DNA of 64,000 nucleotides from Chondrus crispus (taxonomy: Eukaryota > Rhodophyta > Florideophyceae > Gigartinales > Gigartinaceae), in assembly GCF_000350225.1 (NCBI RefSeq), contig NW_005179061.1, forward strand, positions 1 to 64,000, given 5' to 3'. Each line of letters begins with the position of its first letter. Position 1 is the first letter of the stretch. The notes beneath the pieces were generated by a model. The model searched no databases and was not told the DNA's origin. It was given only the letters and a program-made list of their open reading frames with translations. Positions 21,741 through 35,300 of this stretch are shown piece by piece. A program made the translations under genes and the position numbers.

Positions 21741-22662
21741 CTTACCTAGTTACTTAGTTACTTTCTTTTTTTTACTTTCTTCCTACTTTCTTCCTACTTT
21801 CTTCCTACTTTCTTCCTACTTCTTTCTGCTTTCTTTCTGTTCTCTTTCTGTTCTCTTTCTGCTTTCTTTCTATTGCCTTTTTATTGTATTTGTATTGTAT
21901 TTGTATTGTTCCTCCTCTCCTCACCAACCTCGTCTTGTCTATGTTCATCTACTTGTTCGTCTCCGTTTCGATCGAGTTCAAACGCGCACGGGTCTTAGCG
22001 ACAAACACTTTTCTCTCTCCTCTCGCTAAACCTATTCCTTTTACACATTACGCAATCCAAATACTCTAAAACTAAGCCTTTCGCCCTTCCAACGTCTTCC
22101 CGCTGCCTCCCCCCCCCCCCCCAAATCCATCATCCTGCACACTGCCTCTTGCTCACGAGACCTCCCTCACCCGCTACGCTCCCTACTGCCTGCCATCTCG
22201 GCTTCCCGGCACGCACAGCAGCCCGAGGCGTTAGCGATGACGTCCCCACGTCCCCACGTTCCCACGTCCCCACGTTCCCACGTCCCCACGTTCCCACGTC
22301 TCCACGTCCCCACATCCTCACGTTTTTACCCTTTTACCCTCCCCCGTAGTACACAGCCCAAAATGTGGCGTTCCGAAGTCCGCGACAGGAAGCAGCGGGA
22401 CCAGCGAAATGCGTGGAATCAGGGGAGGCGGAATGCAAATCGATCGTATGCATTTAATTGGTTGGATCTGTCCCGTATGGCGCGCAGTGACGTCATTTGT
22501 CGAGGGGTTTCGGACCCTAGAAACCGGGATCGGGAGCGGAAGACACCCGGAATCTGGAATCGATGAACATGCCTCCAGACGTCCGCCTCCAGACGTCCGG
22601 CTGAAAACACGTTTCACACTTACTGACAAATGCAGACACGCACCGAGGGTCCTTCCAGGCAG

Positions 22663-25600
22663 AAATCATGCTTGAATCACGATCTCACCTGCGCTCATGC
22701 GCTCATGCGCTCATGCGCACGTCAGATCATCCACTCACGGTCTGTCTCTCCTACGATAAATGTCGACTCTCACTTCCACCCTCAGACAAATGCACCTCTG
22801 TACATCAACAGAACAAACACACGTGATGCACCGGACTGCGCGCCTCCCTTTCCCTTCCCGACATCCACCTTAACCCACCGCACCGACCGCACTGACCGCA
22901 CAGACACCTCCGACACAACCGCTTCAACCTCGGCTTCCATTCTGTTTGGGCCGTGGTTCACGAATACGAGTCCTCTCTTTTGAAAGGTAAGTCTCGCACT
23001 GGTGTCCCGGCGACCGCACCAAAGAACATATGTGAAATGGGCGGCCTCCTTGCCTGCGAGACTTACCGCAACAGCGCTTGAGAGAGATGCTGTTGCTAAC
23101 GCGAGTCACCGCTTGTTTTTTCGGCGCTTTTCGTTCTTTCTGTTTGTATTTCTTTCCTATTTACACGACGCACTGGCACTGTTTCTTCTTTTTTTGCCGT
23201 GCAGGCAACGGACTGGCACCCAGACGTTTTGCTCACGTTCCAGGACGTCCATCTTGGCCTTCCGGGTCAAGCACGCCAGAGGTACGGTTTACACGCAGAC
23301 ATATAGGCAGAAGAAAGAGCGATCTGAAAATGCGGTTTGGTGTTTCTTCTTTCTCTTCTTCTTTATACACGCAGGTGAATGTTATATTAAAGAACTGGGT
23401 TTAGATTTCACATGTACGGTACAGTGTAGTAAGAGTCTTTATTGGTAAGAATAGAGGTGTTAAACGTTTCAAACGTTTCGTTCGCACGAAAAGGTTTGCC
23501 AGCAAAGGAAGAAGGGTAGAGTCTGCAAGCGCGGAAAATTGCGAAACACAGAGGCGGAAGCAAAAGGTTACCGAGAATGACACACGATAACAACTGGCTG
23601 TTGTGCTGATTGCGTGAAGAGTGGCGGCTGTCGGCGCGGCATACTTAACCTTTGGGGTGGTACGGACGGGCGAATGGTATCTGCGGTTTTGATACTTGTT
23701 TCTTGCCAGTCACACGCCTCCCGTACCTCGCATTAACCCCGCCCCCGTTTTGGCTCTCGACGGCGCCGTCCCCTTGTGCCGCGCCCGTTCTCCACCAACC
23801 CCTTTTGCCTCCTTGACCCCCTACCTACTGCCGTCGTCTCATGCCAATTGTCCGGCACTCACACCATCGTCGTCTACGGCCCTCTGTTCTCCCTCTTCCG
23901 CATGCTCTCTCCCTAATACGACCTCCGTTGCCGCAGCAGAGTCCCCTTCCGATCTCCCCTTCCCACCTCTCTGTGACGCTGTCATCGATTTCATTGAACA
24001 CCCCCCAATGTCCCCAATGTCCACGCGCCCCTTCCCCTTCCAACCGCAAGTGGCGAGCAAACATCCTCGAGTGCTTCAATCTGTTCTCCCTCTTCCGCAT
24101 GCTCTCTCCCTAATACGACCTCCGTCGCCGCAGCAGAGTCCTCTTCCGATCTCCCCTTCCCACTTCTCTGTGACGCTGTCATCGATTTCATTGAACACCC
24201 CCCAATGTCCCCAATGTCCACGCGCCCCTTCCCCTTCCAACCGCAAGTGGCGAGCAAACATCCTCGAGTGCTTCAATACAGTCCCCATTCCCTCCCATCT
24301 CCTCAGTCGACGAGTATGCAATGATTTCCAGCGCCCAGCATCCCCAGTTTGTCCCTCAATTCACTCCGTCGGAAGAACATGCTTCGCATATGACCTTTCT
24401 CACAAGTTCCGCACCGCCCACATCCCGCCCAACCCGCCCAACCCGTGCTGGAAACCGGATCGGGAGCGCAACACACCCGGAATGTAGCACCGCCCACATC
24501 CCGCCCAACCCGCCCAACCCGTGCTGGAAACCGGATCGGGAGCGCAACACACCCGGAATGTAGAATCGATAAACATACCTCCACCTCCAGACTCCCGGCC
24601 GAAACACCTTTCACACTTAAAAAATGCGGAGAGCGCGGAGAGCGAGAGCGCGGAGAGCGCGGAGAGCGAGAGCGCGGAGAGCGCGGAGAGCGTGGAAAGA
24701 TTGGAGCGCGGAGAGCGCGGAGAGCGAGAGCGCGGAGAGCGCGGAGAGCGAGAGCGCGGAGAGCGCGGAGAGCGTGGAAAGATTGGTCGTAAGTGCACGT
24801 ACCCAGGGGGCGTGTTCTCGACGTGGACACGTTTCACATCCGGATCTCGAACACCTGACACAGTACCCTTGGTACAGTACATGGCAATCACAGCCATGTA
24901 CTGTACTGTGCGCGTGTGGAGGTGAAGGTACCTACTTTTAAAAAAGTAATGTTTAACCAAAGTGCACAATGGTGCGGTGAGCGATGATCGCTCACACGCA
25001 GAAGCGAGTTTTTTACTTGTTCAATTCACTGTAACATGCAAGCCGCGGACAACCTTCAAATTATAGAAGCAATGTTGATTGCGAGGACAAATGCATACCT
25101 TTAAATACCGTTGGTATCCACACTGTGTCGCCGCAGAGTCCGCTGTTTGGGTGAGAGGAGTTCGTGGCAGAGTGGACAACCGGTTACTGGTGGTGCAGTT
25201 GACACTCTGCGCCTGCGAGGCCCTGGGTTCGATTCCCGCCCGGTGCCCAACTTGGTTGCGTGCCCAAGTTGGTTGAGCCACTTGGGCACCCAACCAAGTT
25301 GGCCCGGGCAAAATTCGTAGCTTACCTAGTTACTTAGTTACTTTCTTTTTTACTTTCTTCCTACTTTCTTCCTACTTTCTTCCTACTTTCTTCCTACTTC
25401 TTTCTGCTTTCTTTCTGTTCTCTTTCTGCTTTCTTTCTATTGCCTTTTTATTGTATTTGTATTGTATTTGTATTGTTCCTCCTCTCCTCACCAACCTCGT
25501 CTTGTCTATGTTCATCTACTTGTTCGTCTCCGTTTCGATCGAGTTCAAACGCGCACGGGTCTTAGCGACAAACACTTTTCTCTCTCCTCTCGCTAAACAT

Positions 25601-26235
25601 ATTCCTTTTACACATTACGCAATCCAAATACTCTAAAACTAAGCCTTTCGCCCTTCCAACGTCTTCCCGCTCCCCCCCCCCCCCCAAATCCATCATCCTG
25701 CACACTGCCTCTTGCTCACGAGACCTCCCTCACCCGCTACGCTCCCTACTGCCTGCCATCTCGGCTTCCCGGCACGCACAGCAGCCCGAGGCGTTAGCGA
25801 TGACGTCCCCACGTCCCCACGTTCCCACGTCCCCACGTTCCCACGTCCCCACGTTCCCACGTCCCCACGTTCCCACGTCCCCACGTTCCCACGTCTCCAC
25901 GTCCCCACATCCTCACGTTTTTACCCTCCCCCGTAGTACACAGCCCAAAATGTGGCGTTCCGAAGTCCGCGACAGGAAGCAGCGGGACCAGCGAAATGCG
26001 TGGAATCAGGGGAGGCGGAATGCAAATCGATCGTATGCATTTAATTGGTTGGATCTGTCCCGTATGGCGCGCAGTGACGTCATTTGTCGAGGGGTTTCGG
26101 ACCCTAGAAACCGGGATCGGGAGCGGAAGACACCCGGAATCTGGAATCGATGAACATGCCTCCAGACGTCCGGCTGAAAACACGTTTCACACTTACTGAC
26201 AAATGCAGACACGCACCGAGGGTCCTTCCAGGCAG
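22663..26235 (+). repeat. array unit 5
   Basis: All modules are present. A roughly 200-bp part of the Ser/Pro-rich region is duplicated (23990-24270), and the block around 24411-24487 is present twice in tandem. The tRNA-like module with hairpin is at 25165-25302. The CGTCCCCA/CGTTCCCA minisatellite is at about 25803-25917. Confidence 0.92.
25165..25302 (+). repeat. tRNA-like module with hairpin, unit 5
   Basis: Same arrangement as in unit 3, including the shared base change. The hairpin is 25247-25302. Confidence 0.6.
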
Positions 26236-29200
26236 AAATCATGCTTGAATCACGATCTCGCCTGCGCTCATGCGCTCATGCGCACGTCAGATCATCCACT
26301 CACTGCGCACGTCAGATCATCCACTCACTGTCTGTCTCTCCTACGATAAATGTCGACTCTCACTTTTCCACCCTCAGACAAATGCACCTCTGTACATCAA
26401 CAGAACAAACACACGTGATGCTTAACCCACCGCACCGACCGCACTGACCGCACAGACACCTCCGACACAACCGCTTCAACCTCGGCTTCCATTCTGTTTG
26501 GGCCGTGGTTCACGAATACGAGTCCTCTCTTTTGAAAGGTAAGTCTCGCACTGGTGTCCCGGCGACCGCACCAAAGAACATATGTGAAATGGGCGGCCTC
26601 CTTGCCTGCGAGACTTACCGCAACAGCGCTTGAGAGAGATGCTGTTGCTAACGCGAGTCACCGCTTGTTTTTTCGGCGCTTTTCGTTCTTTCTGTTTGTA
26701 TTTCTTTCCTATTTACACGACGCACTGGCACTGTTTCTTCTTTTTTTGCCGTGCAGGCAACGGACTGGCACCCAGACGTTTTGCTCACGTTCCAGGACGT
26801 CCATCTTGGCCTTCCGGGTCAAGCACGCCAGAGGTACGGTTTACACGCAGACATATAGGCAGAAGAAAGAGCGATCTGAAAATGCGGTTTGGTGTTTCTT
26901 CTTTCTCTTCTTCTTTATGCACTCAGGTGAATGTTATATTAAAGAACTGGGTTTAGATTTCACATGTACGGTACAGTGTAGTAAGAGTCTTTATTGGTAA
27001 GAATAGAGGTGTTAAACGTTTCAAACGTTTCGTTCGCACGAAAAGGTTTGCCAGCAAAGGAAGAAGGGTAGAGTCTGCAAGCGCGGAAAATTGCGAAACA
27101 CAGAGGCGGAAGCAAAAGGTTACCGAGAATGACACACGATAACAACTGGCTGTTGTGCTGATTGCGTGAAGAGTGGCGGCTGTCGGCGCGGCATACTTAA
27201 CCTTTGGGGTGGTACGGACGGGCGAATGGTATCTGCGGTTTTGATACTTGTTTCTTGCCAGTCACACGCCTCCCGTACCTCGCATTAACCCCGCCCCCGT
27301 TTTGGCTCTCGACGGCGCCGTCCCCTTGTGCCGCGCCCGTTCTCCACCAACCCCTTTTGCCTCCTTGACCCCCTACCTACTGCCGTCGTCTCATGCCAAT
27401 TGTCCGGCACTCACACCATCGTCGTCTACGGCCCTCTGTTCTCCCTCTTCCGCATGCTCTCTCCCTAATACGCCCTCCGTCGCCGCAGCACAGTCCCCTT
27501 CCCACCTCTCAGTTACGCTGCCATCGCTTTCGTTGAATACCCCCGCTCTCTACCTAATACACCCTCTGTCGCCGCAGCACAGTCCCCTTCCGACTTCCCC
27601 TTCCGATCTCTCACACCATCGTCGTCTGCGGCCCTCTGTTCTCCCTCTTCCGCATGCTCTCTCCCTAATACGACCTCCGTCGCCGCAGCAGAGTCCTCTT
27701 CCGATCTCCCCTTCCCACTTCTCTGTGACGCTGTCATCGATTTCATTGAACACCCCCCAATGTCCCCAATGTCCACGCGCCCCTTCCCCTTCCAACCGCA
27801 AGTGGCGAGCAAACATCCTCGAGTGCTTCAATACAGTCCCCATTCCCTCCCATCTCCTCAGTCGACGAGTATGCAATGATTTCCAGCGCCCAGCATCCCC
27901 AGTTTGTCCCTCAATTCACTCCGTCGGAAGAACATGCTTCGCATATGACCTTTCTCACAAGCCCCACATCATGGTCACCGCTCACAATTAAATTGATTCC
28001 AATACCCTACAACCTAACCCCCAATTTCTCCAGTTAACGTTCCGCACCGCCCACATCCCGCCCAACCCGCCCAACTCGTGCTGGAAACCGGATCGGGAGC
28101 GCAACACACCCGGAATGTAGAATCGATAAACATACCTCCACCTCCAGACTCCCGGCCGAAATACCTCCACCTCCAGACTCCCGGCCGAAACACCTTTCAC
28201 ACTTAAAAAATGCAGACAGCGGGGAGAGCGAGAGCGCGGAGAGCGCGGAGAGCGAGAGCGCGGAGAGCGCGGAGAGCGAGAGCGCGGAGAGCGCGGAGAG
28301 GAGAGCGCGGAGAGCGCGGAGAGCGAGAGCGCGGAGAGCGCGGAGAGCGTGGAAGATTACAGAGAATGGGAATTCATGGGAGAGGGCCAAAATGTCGGCA
28401 AAAATATGTCGTAAGTGCACGTACCCAGGGGGCGTGTTCTCGACGTGGACACGTTTCACATCCGGATCTCGAACACCTGACACAGTACCCTTGGTACAGT
28501 ACATGGCAATCACAGCCATGTACTGTACTGTGCGCGTGTGGAGGTGAAGGTACCTACTTTTAAAAAAGTAATGTTTAACCGAAGTGCACAATGGTGCGGT
28601 GAGCGATGATCGCTCACACGCAGAAGCGAGTTTTTTACTTGTTCAATTCACTGTAACATGCAAGCCGCGGACAACCTTCAAATTATAGAAGCAATGTTGA
28701 TTGCGAGGACAAATGCATACCTTTAAATACCGTTGGTATCCACACTGTGTCGCCGCAGAGTCCGCTGTTTGGGTGAGAGGAGTTCGTGGCAGAGTGGACA
28801 ACCGGTTGCTGGTGGTGCAGTTGACACTCTGCGCCTGCGAGGCCCTGGGTTCGATTCCCGCCCGGTGCCCAACTTGGTTGCGTGCCCAAGTTGGTTGAGC
28901 CACTTACCTAGTTACTTAGTTACTTTCTTTTTTTTACTTTCTTCCTACTTTCTTCTTACTTTCTTTTTTTTACTTTCTTCCTACTTTCTTCCTACTTTCT
29001 TCCTACTTTCTTCCTACTTTCTTCCTACTTTCTTCCTACTTCTTTCTGTTCTCTTTCTATTCTCTTTCTGCTTTCTTTCTATTGCCTTTTTATTGTATTT
29101 GTATTGTATTTGTATTGTATTTGTATTGTTCCTCCTCTCCTCACCAACCTCAAACGCGCACGGGTCTTAGCGACAAACACTTTTCTCTCTCCTCTCGCTA

Positions 29201-29820
29201 AACATATTCCTTTTACACATTACGCAATCCAAATACTCTAAAACTAAGCCTTTCGCCCTTCCAACGTCTTCCCGCTGCCTCCCCCTCCTGCACACTGCCT
29301 CTTGCTCACGAGACCTCCCTCAGACCTCCCTCACCCGCTACGCTCCCTACTGCCTGCCATCTCGGCTTCCCGGCACGCACAGCAGCCCGAGGCGTTAGCG
29401 ATGACGTCCCCACGTCCCCACGTTCCCACGTCCCCACGTTCCCACGTCCCCACGTTCCCACGTCCCCACGTTCCCACGTCTCCACGTCCCCACATCCTCA
29501 CGTTTTTACCCTCCCCCGTAGTACACAGCCCAAAATGTGGCGTTCCGAAGTCCGCGACAGGAAGCAGCGGGACCAGCGAAATGCGTGGAATCAGGGGAGG
29601 CGGAATGCAAATCGATCGTATGCATTTAATTGGTTGGATCTGTCCCGTATGGCGCGCAGTGACGTCATTTGTCGAGGGGTTTCGGACCCTAGAAACCGGG
29701 ATCGGGAGCGGAAGACACCCGGAATCTGGAATCGATGAACATGCCTCCAGACGTCCGGCTGAAAACACGTTTCACACTTACTGACAAATGCAGACACGCA
29801 CCGAGGGTCCTTCCAGGCAG
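26236..29820 (+). repeat. array unit 6
   Basis: The sequence just after the (GCTCATGCG)n tract has a short internal duplication (CGCACGTCAGATCATCCACT appears twice), followed by a small deletion near 26420. The tRNA-like module starts at 28787, but the right arm of its hairpin is deleted and the sequence passes directly into the pyrimidine tract. That tract is expanded here (about 28905-29130). Confidence 0.92.
28787..28895 (+). repeat. tRNA-like module, hairpin arm lost, unit 6
   Basis: The A box (28787-28797) and B box (28848-28858) are intact. The left hairpin arm begins at 28869, but the sequence joins the pyrimidine tract before the right arm is formed. Confidence 0.55.
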
Positions 29821-32152
29821 AAATCATGCTTGAATCACGATCTCGCCTGCGCTCATGCGCTCATGCGCTCATGCGCTCATGCGCTCATGCGCTCATGCGC
29901 ACGTCAGATCATCCACTCACTGTCTGTCTCTCCTACGATAAATGTCGACTCTCACTTCCACCCTCAGACAAATCCTCTGTACATCAACAGAACAAACACA
30001 CGTGATGCACCGGACTGTGCGCCTCCCTTTCCCTTCCCGACATCCACCTTAACCCACCGCACCGACCGCACTGACCGCACAGACACCTCCGACACAACCG
30101 CTTCAACCTCGGCTTCCATTCAAGGTAAGTCTCGCACTGGTGTCCCGGCGACCGCACCAAAGAACATATGTGAAATGGGCGGCCTCCTTGCCTGCGAGAC
30201 TTACCGCAACAGCGCTTGAGAGAGATGCTGTTGCTAACGCGAGTCACCGCTTGTTTTTTCGGCGCTTTTCGTTCTTTCTGTTTGTATTTCTTTCCTATTT
30301 ACACGACGCACTGGCACTGTTTCTTCTTTTTTTGCCGTGCAGGCAACGGACTGGCACCCAGACGTTTTGCTCACGTTCCAGGACGTCCATCTTGGCCTTC
30401 CGGGTCAAGCACGCCAGAGGTACGGTTTACACGCAGACATATAGGCAGAAGAAAGAGCGATCTGAAAATGCGGTTTGGTGTTTCTTCTTTGTCTTCTTCT
30501 TTATGCACTCAGGTGAATGTTATATTAAAGAACTGGGTTTAGATTTCACATGTACGGTACAGTGTAGTAAGAGTCTTTATTGGTAAGAATAGAGGTGTTA
30601 AACGTTTCAAACGTTTCGTTCGCACGAAAAGGTTTGCCAGCAAAGGAAGAAGGGTAGAGTCTGCAAGCGCGGAAAATTGCGAAACACAGAGGCGGAAGCA
30701 AAAGGTTACCGAGAATGACACACGATAACAACTGGCTGTTGTGCTGATTGCGTGAAGAGTGGCGGCTGTCGGCGCGGCATACTTAACCTTTGGGGTGGTA
30801 CGGACGGGCGAATGGTATCTGCGGTTTTGATACTTGTTTCTTGCCAGTCACACGCCTCCCGTACCTCGCATTAACCCCGCCCCCGTTTTGGCTCTCGACG
30901 GCGCCGTCCCCTTGTGCCGCGCCCGTTCTCCACCAACCCCTTTTGCCTCCTTGACCCCCTACCTACTGCCGTCGTCTCATGCCAATTGTCCGGCACTCAC
31001 ACCATCGTCGTCTACGGCCCTCTGTTCTCCCTCTTCCGCATGCTCTCTCCCTAATACGCCCTCCGTCGCCGCAGCACAGTCCCCTTCCCACCTCTCAGTT
31101 ACGCTGCCATCGCTTTCGTTGAATACCCCCGCTCTCTACCTAATACACCCTCTGTCGCCGCAGCACAGTCCCCTTCCGACTTCCTCTTCCGATCTCTCAC
31201 ACCATCGTCGTCTGCGGCCCTCTGTTCTCCCTCTTCCGCATGCTCTCTCCCTAATACGACCTCCGTTGCCGCAGCAGAGTCCCCTTCCGATCTCCCATTC
31301 CCACCTCTCTGTGACGCTGTCATCGATTTCATTGAACACCCCCCAATGTCCCCAATGTCCACGCGCCCCTTCCCCTTCCAACCGCAAGTGGCGAGCAAAC
31401 ATCCTCGAGTGCTTCAATACAGTCCCCATTCCCTCCCATCTCCTCAGTCGACGAGTATGCAATGATTTCCAGCGCCCAGCATCCCCAGTTTGTCCCTCAA
31501 TTCACTCCGTCGGAAGAACATGCTTCGCATATGACCTTTCTCACAAGCCCCACATCATGGTCACCGCTCACAATTAAATTGATTCCAATACCCTACAACC
31601 TAACCCCCAATTTCTCCAGTTAACGTTCCGCACCGCCCACATCCCGCCCAACCCGCCCAACTCGTGCTGGAAACCGGATCGGGAGCGCAACACACCCGGA
31701 ATGTAGAATCGATAAACATACCTCCACCTCCAGACTCCCGGCCGAAACACCTTTCACACTTAAAAAATGCAGACACGCACCGGCGCACCGAGGCTCCTCT
31801 CCCAGCAGCGGCGGAGAGCGCGGAGAGCGCGGAGAGCGCGGAGAGCGAGAGCGCGGAGAGCGCGGAGAGCGAGAGCGCGGAGAGCGCGGAGAGCGAGAGC
31901 GCGGAGAGCGTGGAAAGATTGGAGATGCCAGGGACAGTAGGGATGGTGGGAGATTACAGATTACAGAGAATGGGAATTCATGGGAGAGGGCCAAAATGTC
32001 GGCAAAAATATGTCGTAAGTGCACGTACCCAGGGGGCGTGTTCTCGACGTGGACACGTTTCACATCCGGATCTCGAACACCTGACACAGTACCCTTGGTA
32101 CAGTACATGGCAATCACAGCCATGTACTGTACTGTGCGCGTGTGGAGGTGAA
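29821..32152 (+). repeat. array unit 7, ended by Copia-2 copy B
   Basis: Only the left two thirds of a unit is present. It stops at the same base at which unit 4 is interrupted, immediately followed by the Copia-2 5' LTR at 32153. The end of the first exon-like block is shortened, so the 5' splice-like GGTAAGT (about 30124) follows a different upstream sequence. The Ser/Pro-rich frame runs to 31577. Confidence 0.92.
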
Positions 32153-32305
32153 TGTCATGAGAGCCATACGTGCACACGTAGCACACGCACGACAGCGCAA
32201 TTAGATCATCTTTATTCACCGCCGTCTCACTGATCCCTCCCATTCCCTTATAAGGTAGAGACACGATAGGCATCAGTAAACGGAAGGTATCGATCTTGCA
32301 CCACA
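32153..32305 (+). repeat. Copia-2 copy B 5' LTR
   Basis: Same 153-bp sequence as the copy A LTRs, TG to CA ends, at the identical position in the array unit. Confidence 0.93.
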
Positions 32306-32309
32306 GGTT

Positions 32310-35300
32310 ATGGACCCGAAAATCGCCCCACTGCAAGACGATCAAAGGCACCTCGAATACCGCCCCGGACCAGGTCAAGACGACAACACCACGGCACCCA
32401 CCAGCCCCGTCGCCCCCGTACTAAGTCCGCGCACGCGCGTAGAGGCCCTTGTAAGCGCTCCGGCCACCGTCGTAGAGCCCGAAGAAACCGCTCCGACCAC
32501 CACCGTAGAGCAGGAAACCACAGCTCCGCAACACCGCGTCGAGCCCACCCCGATCGCCAAGTCTTCAACGCAAGAAATGGAACCCATAACTCCGTCGATC
32601 GACACAAAAATGCTTGGTCACCTCCCCGCTCTCCTCAGCGACGGGACCAATTACGGCATATGGAAACAAACATTGCAAGACATCGCGATCATCAACAATG
32701 TCGAGGCAGCCCTTGATGCACCACCGCCGCCCATCACAAGCGAGCAGCATCACATCTACAGGAGAAAATGCGCATTCTTGCGCATGACCATAATGACAAG
32801 CCTGCCATCCGATCTAGCAAGTACGATAGACCTAGAGTCCACCGTCACACCGCAACAACTGGTTGCCGAAATCACGGCCCACTTCACGGACTCCACCCCG
32901 ACTACGCACCTCATCCTAAAACAAGAAGCCCAGCGAACCAAGCTGACGGCAGGGGGAGACATCGAAGACTACATCGCAAAACACAGGAAAATCCGGATGA
33001 AAATGAGAATGGCCCGATACCCCAGCATCCAGCAAGATGAAGCAGTCACCATTGAATTCATAATCAACGGCCTCAGCTCGCACCCGTCACTCCGCCACCT
33101 TGCGGACATGTGGATCGCAAACAACACAGTCCCCACCAACATCAATAATCTCGCACAACGCCTGAAGGCAGTACAAGTGCGAGACGAAGAAAAGAAGGCC
33201 AACCGCGACCAAGAACCACAAGGCATGCCCCACCCGACGCCATGGGTACCAGAGATCAACACCCCGCCCCCGCCACCCCGCTCACGCGGCAGAAGGCCAG
33301 GAAGAGGCGCCCCGTACCAACTACGGCAAGCCCAATGGCGCACCGATCCGCCCCGCCAAAATCCTCTGCCTCACCAAGGCACGGCGACCCCAATGCCCCG
33401 CAGTAAGCAATGGACCACCCCCATTAACCACAAGCGGCCTCCCGCGCGCAGCACCCATCCGCAGCGCCAGACCACCACAGGACAACTCGCCAACGCCGAC
33501 GACGAGTATGACGACAGCACTGTATACCAGGCCCTCGAGGAGGAAGAACCTGAATGTAAGCATTATGCTCTCGACTCAGGAGCCCACCCGTCTCATGTCA
33601 GAAAACCAACACGCCACATGAGGCCACTACACCGAATAATACGCACTAACACGGCCACCAACACAACCCCTCCCGCCACACATAAGGGGATGCTCCACAT
33701 CCCGACCGGCACGAATAGACAGATACGGATCCCTGCCATTGCCAACCCCGCACTGCGCGCCAACTTGCTCTCCGTACACGACATTGCAGTGCAATGGGGA
33801 GAAGTCAGATTCACACCCACACAAGCACTCATCCTAGATACGAGCATAAGCCCACCGCAGACTGTAGCCAAAGCAAAATTCTCCAAGGGAATGTACTACC
33901 TGCAAGTACCCAAGGAGAAAGGAAATATTATGGCAGCAAGGACCGCCCCCGCAAGACAAATTACGCCCACGAAAGCACCGAAAGCCCAAAAAAATAGGAC
34001 GACGGCCAAACCTACACCAAGCAGCATACCAACACTCGGACAAGTGGCGCCGACAGTAAAAAGAATACCTCTGCATGTAGCGCACAACCCCGCGCCACCG
34101 CCGTACACTCCGGCACACCCCGCAGTCGAACGGGACTTCCACCATTACCATGTGATATTCAATCACATACGCCCCGCCACGCTTCAAAAAATGGCAAAGC
34201 TCGGCCTGTTGCCCAACCTCCCACCCACATTGAGACAAAGACCCCCACGCATGACCTGCTCAAGCTGCGCAGCCGCGAAACAACAACCGGCCCCGCACTA
34301 CCCAACCACACACAGATACCCAGTAGGAGCAGCGTTCAGCAGTGACATATGCGGACCGTTCAACCCGCCCTCACGCCAAGGAAACAAGTACATACTCACG
34401 ATAATTGACACGAAATCAAGATACCTCATTGTCGACTTCTTGGAATCACGAGCTGAGACACCGCACCGACTGAACAAAATACTTACAGCACTCAAACAAA
34501 GGAATAGATGCAAGCCCAAGCTGTTACACACGGACAACGCTAAAGAATATATATCCAAATATGCGACCAGAATGTATCGCTCACAAAATGTCATGCACAG
34601 CACTACAGTGCCGCACACACCCCAACAGAACGGCATAGCAGAGAGGATCAACGGAACCCTGATGAATTCTGCAAGAGCAGCGCTGCACCACAGTGGTCTC
34701 CCCAAAACTCACTGGGAAGACGCCGTCAGAGACGCAGCATTCAAGTATAATAACATACTACACCACTCCACCAACTCTCTGCCATTCACAACGTGGACCA
34801 ACACCACCCCCAGAGTCCCCCAATTTCTCCTATTCGGGCAACTAGGGACAATCCCCGAACTGGCCAACAGGAAACAAATATCCAAACTCGCCCCAAGAGC
34901 CACCCCCGCCAGATACTTACATGGGATAGATGAGCACCACATCATGGTACTCGAAACAAAAACCAACAAGCCTCGAAGAATGCGCTGTGTCAACTTCCAA
35001 CCCTACCACAGAGCAAATGACCCCGCAGCGTCATGCACACACGCAAGGAAGGCGTTTACTCCACACCGCACACCCACACGAGTGACACGCACAACACCAG
35101 CCCCTGCCAGCACAACCCAAGCCAAAAAATATCCCGACGCAGCAGAGTGGGAAAAGGCACACACCGAGGAATTGGAAAACCTAGACAAAATGAACGTCGT
35201 ACAATGGACACCAGATGCCAACCTCCCCAAAAAAGTAAAACTCATACCTCTAAAAATGGGATACCGATACAAGAGAAACAGCGCAGGAGAAATAGCATCG

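Larger units (their letters stand above)
14534..22662 (+). repeat. array unit 4, interrupted by Copia-2 copy A
   Basis: Without the Copia insert (16914-21740) this unit would be about 3.3 kb. Compared with unit 1, the segment equivalent to 6189-6582, which includes the tRNA-like module and hairpin, is absent and Copia-2 stands in its place. The (GCTCATGCG)n tract has eight copies. A 2-bp difference near 15805 puts the Ser/Pro-rich region in another frame, so the frame entered from the third intron-like segment closes at 15813. Confidence 0.92.
3842..32152 (+). repeat. seven-unit tandem array of a ~3.5-kb repeat
   Basis: Seven head-to-tail units begin at 3842, 7452, 10880, 14534, 22663, 26236 and 29821, each starting at the same block (AAATCATGCTTGAATCACG). 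They are nearly identical over hundreds of bases and differ mainly in minisatellite copy number and small indels. I find no rRNA or histone genes in the unit, so this is neither rDNA nor a histone cluster. The array starts at the end of Copia-1 and ends at Copia-2 copy B. Whether it is a satellite, an amplified gene or a composite element cannot be settled from sequence alone. Confidence 0.95.

Noticed and set aside
3842-32152. Array as ribosomal DNA
   Set aside because: No stretch resembles 18S, 5.8S, 28S or 5S rRNA, and the unit is dominated by C/T-rich and minisatellite DNA.
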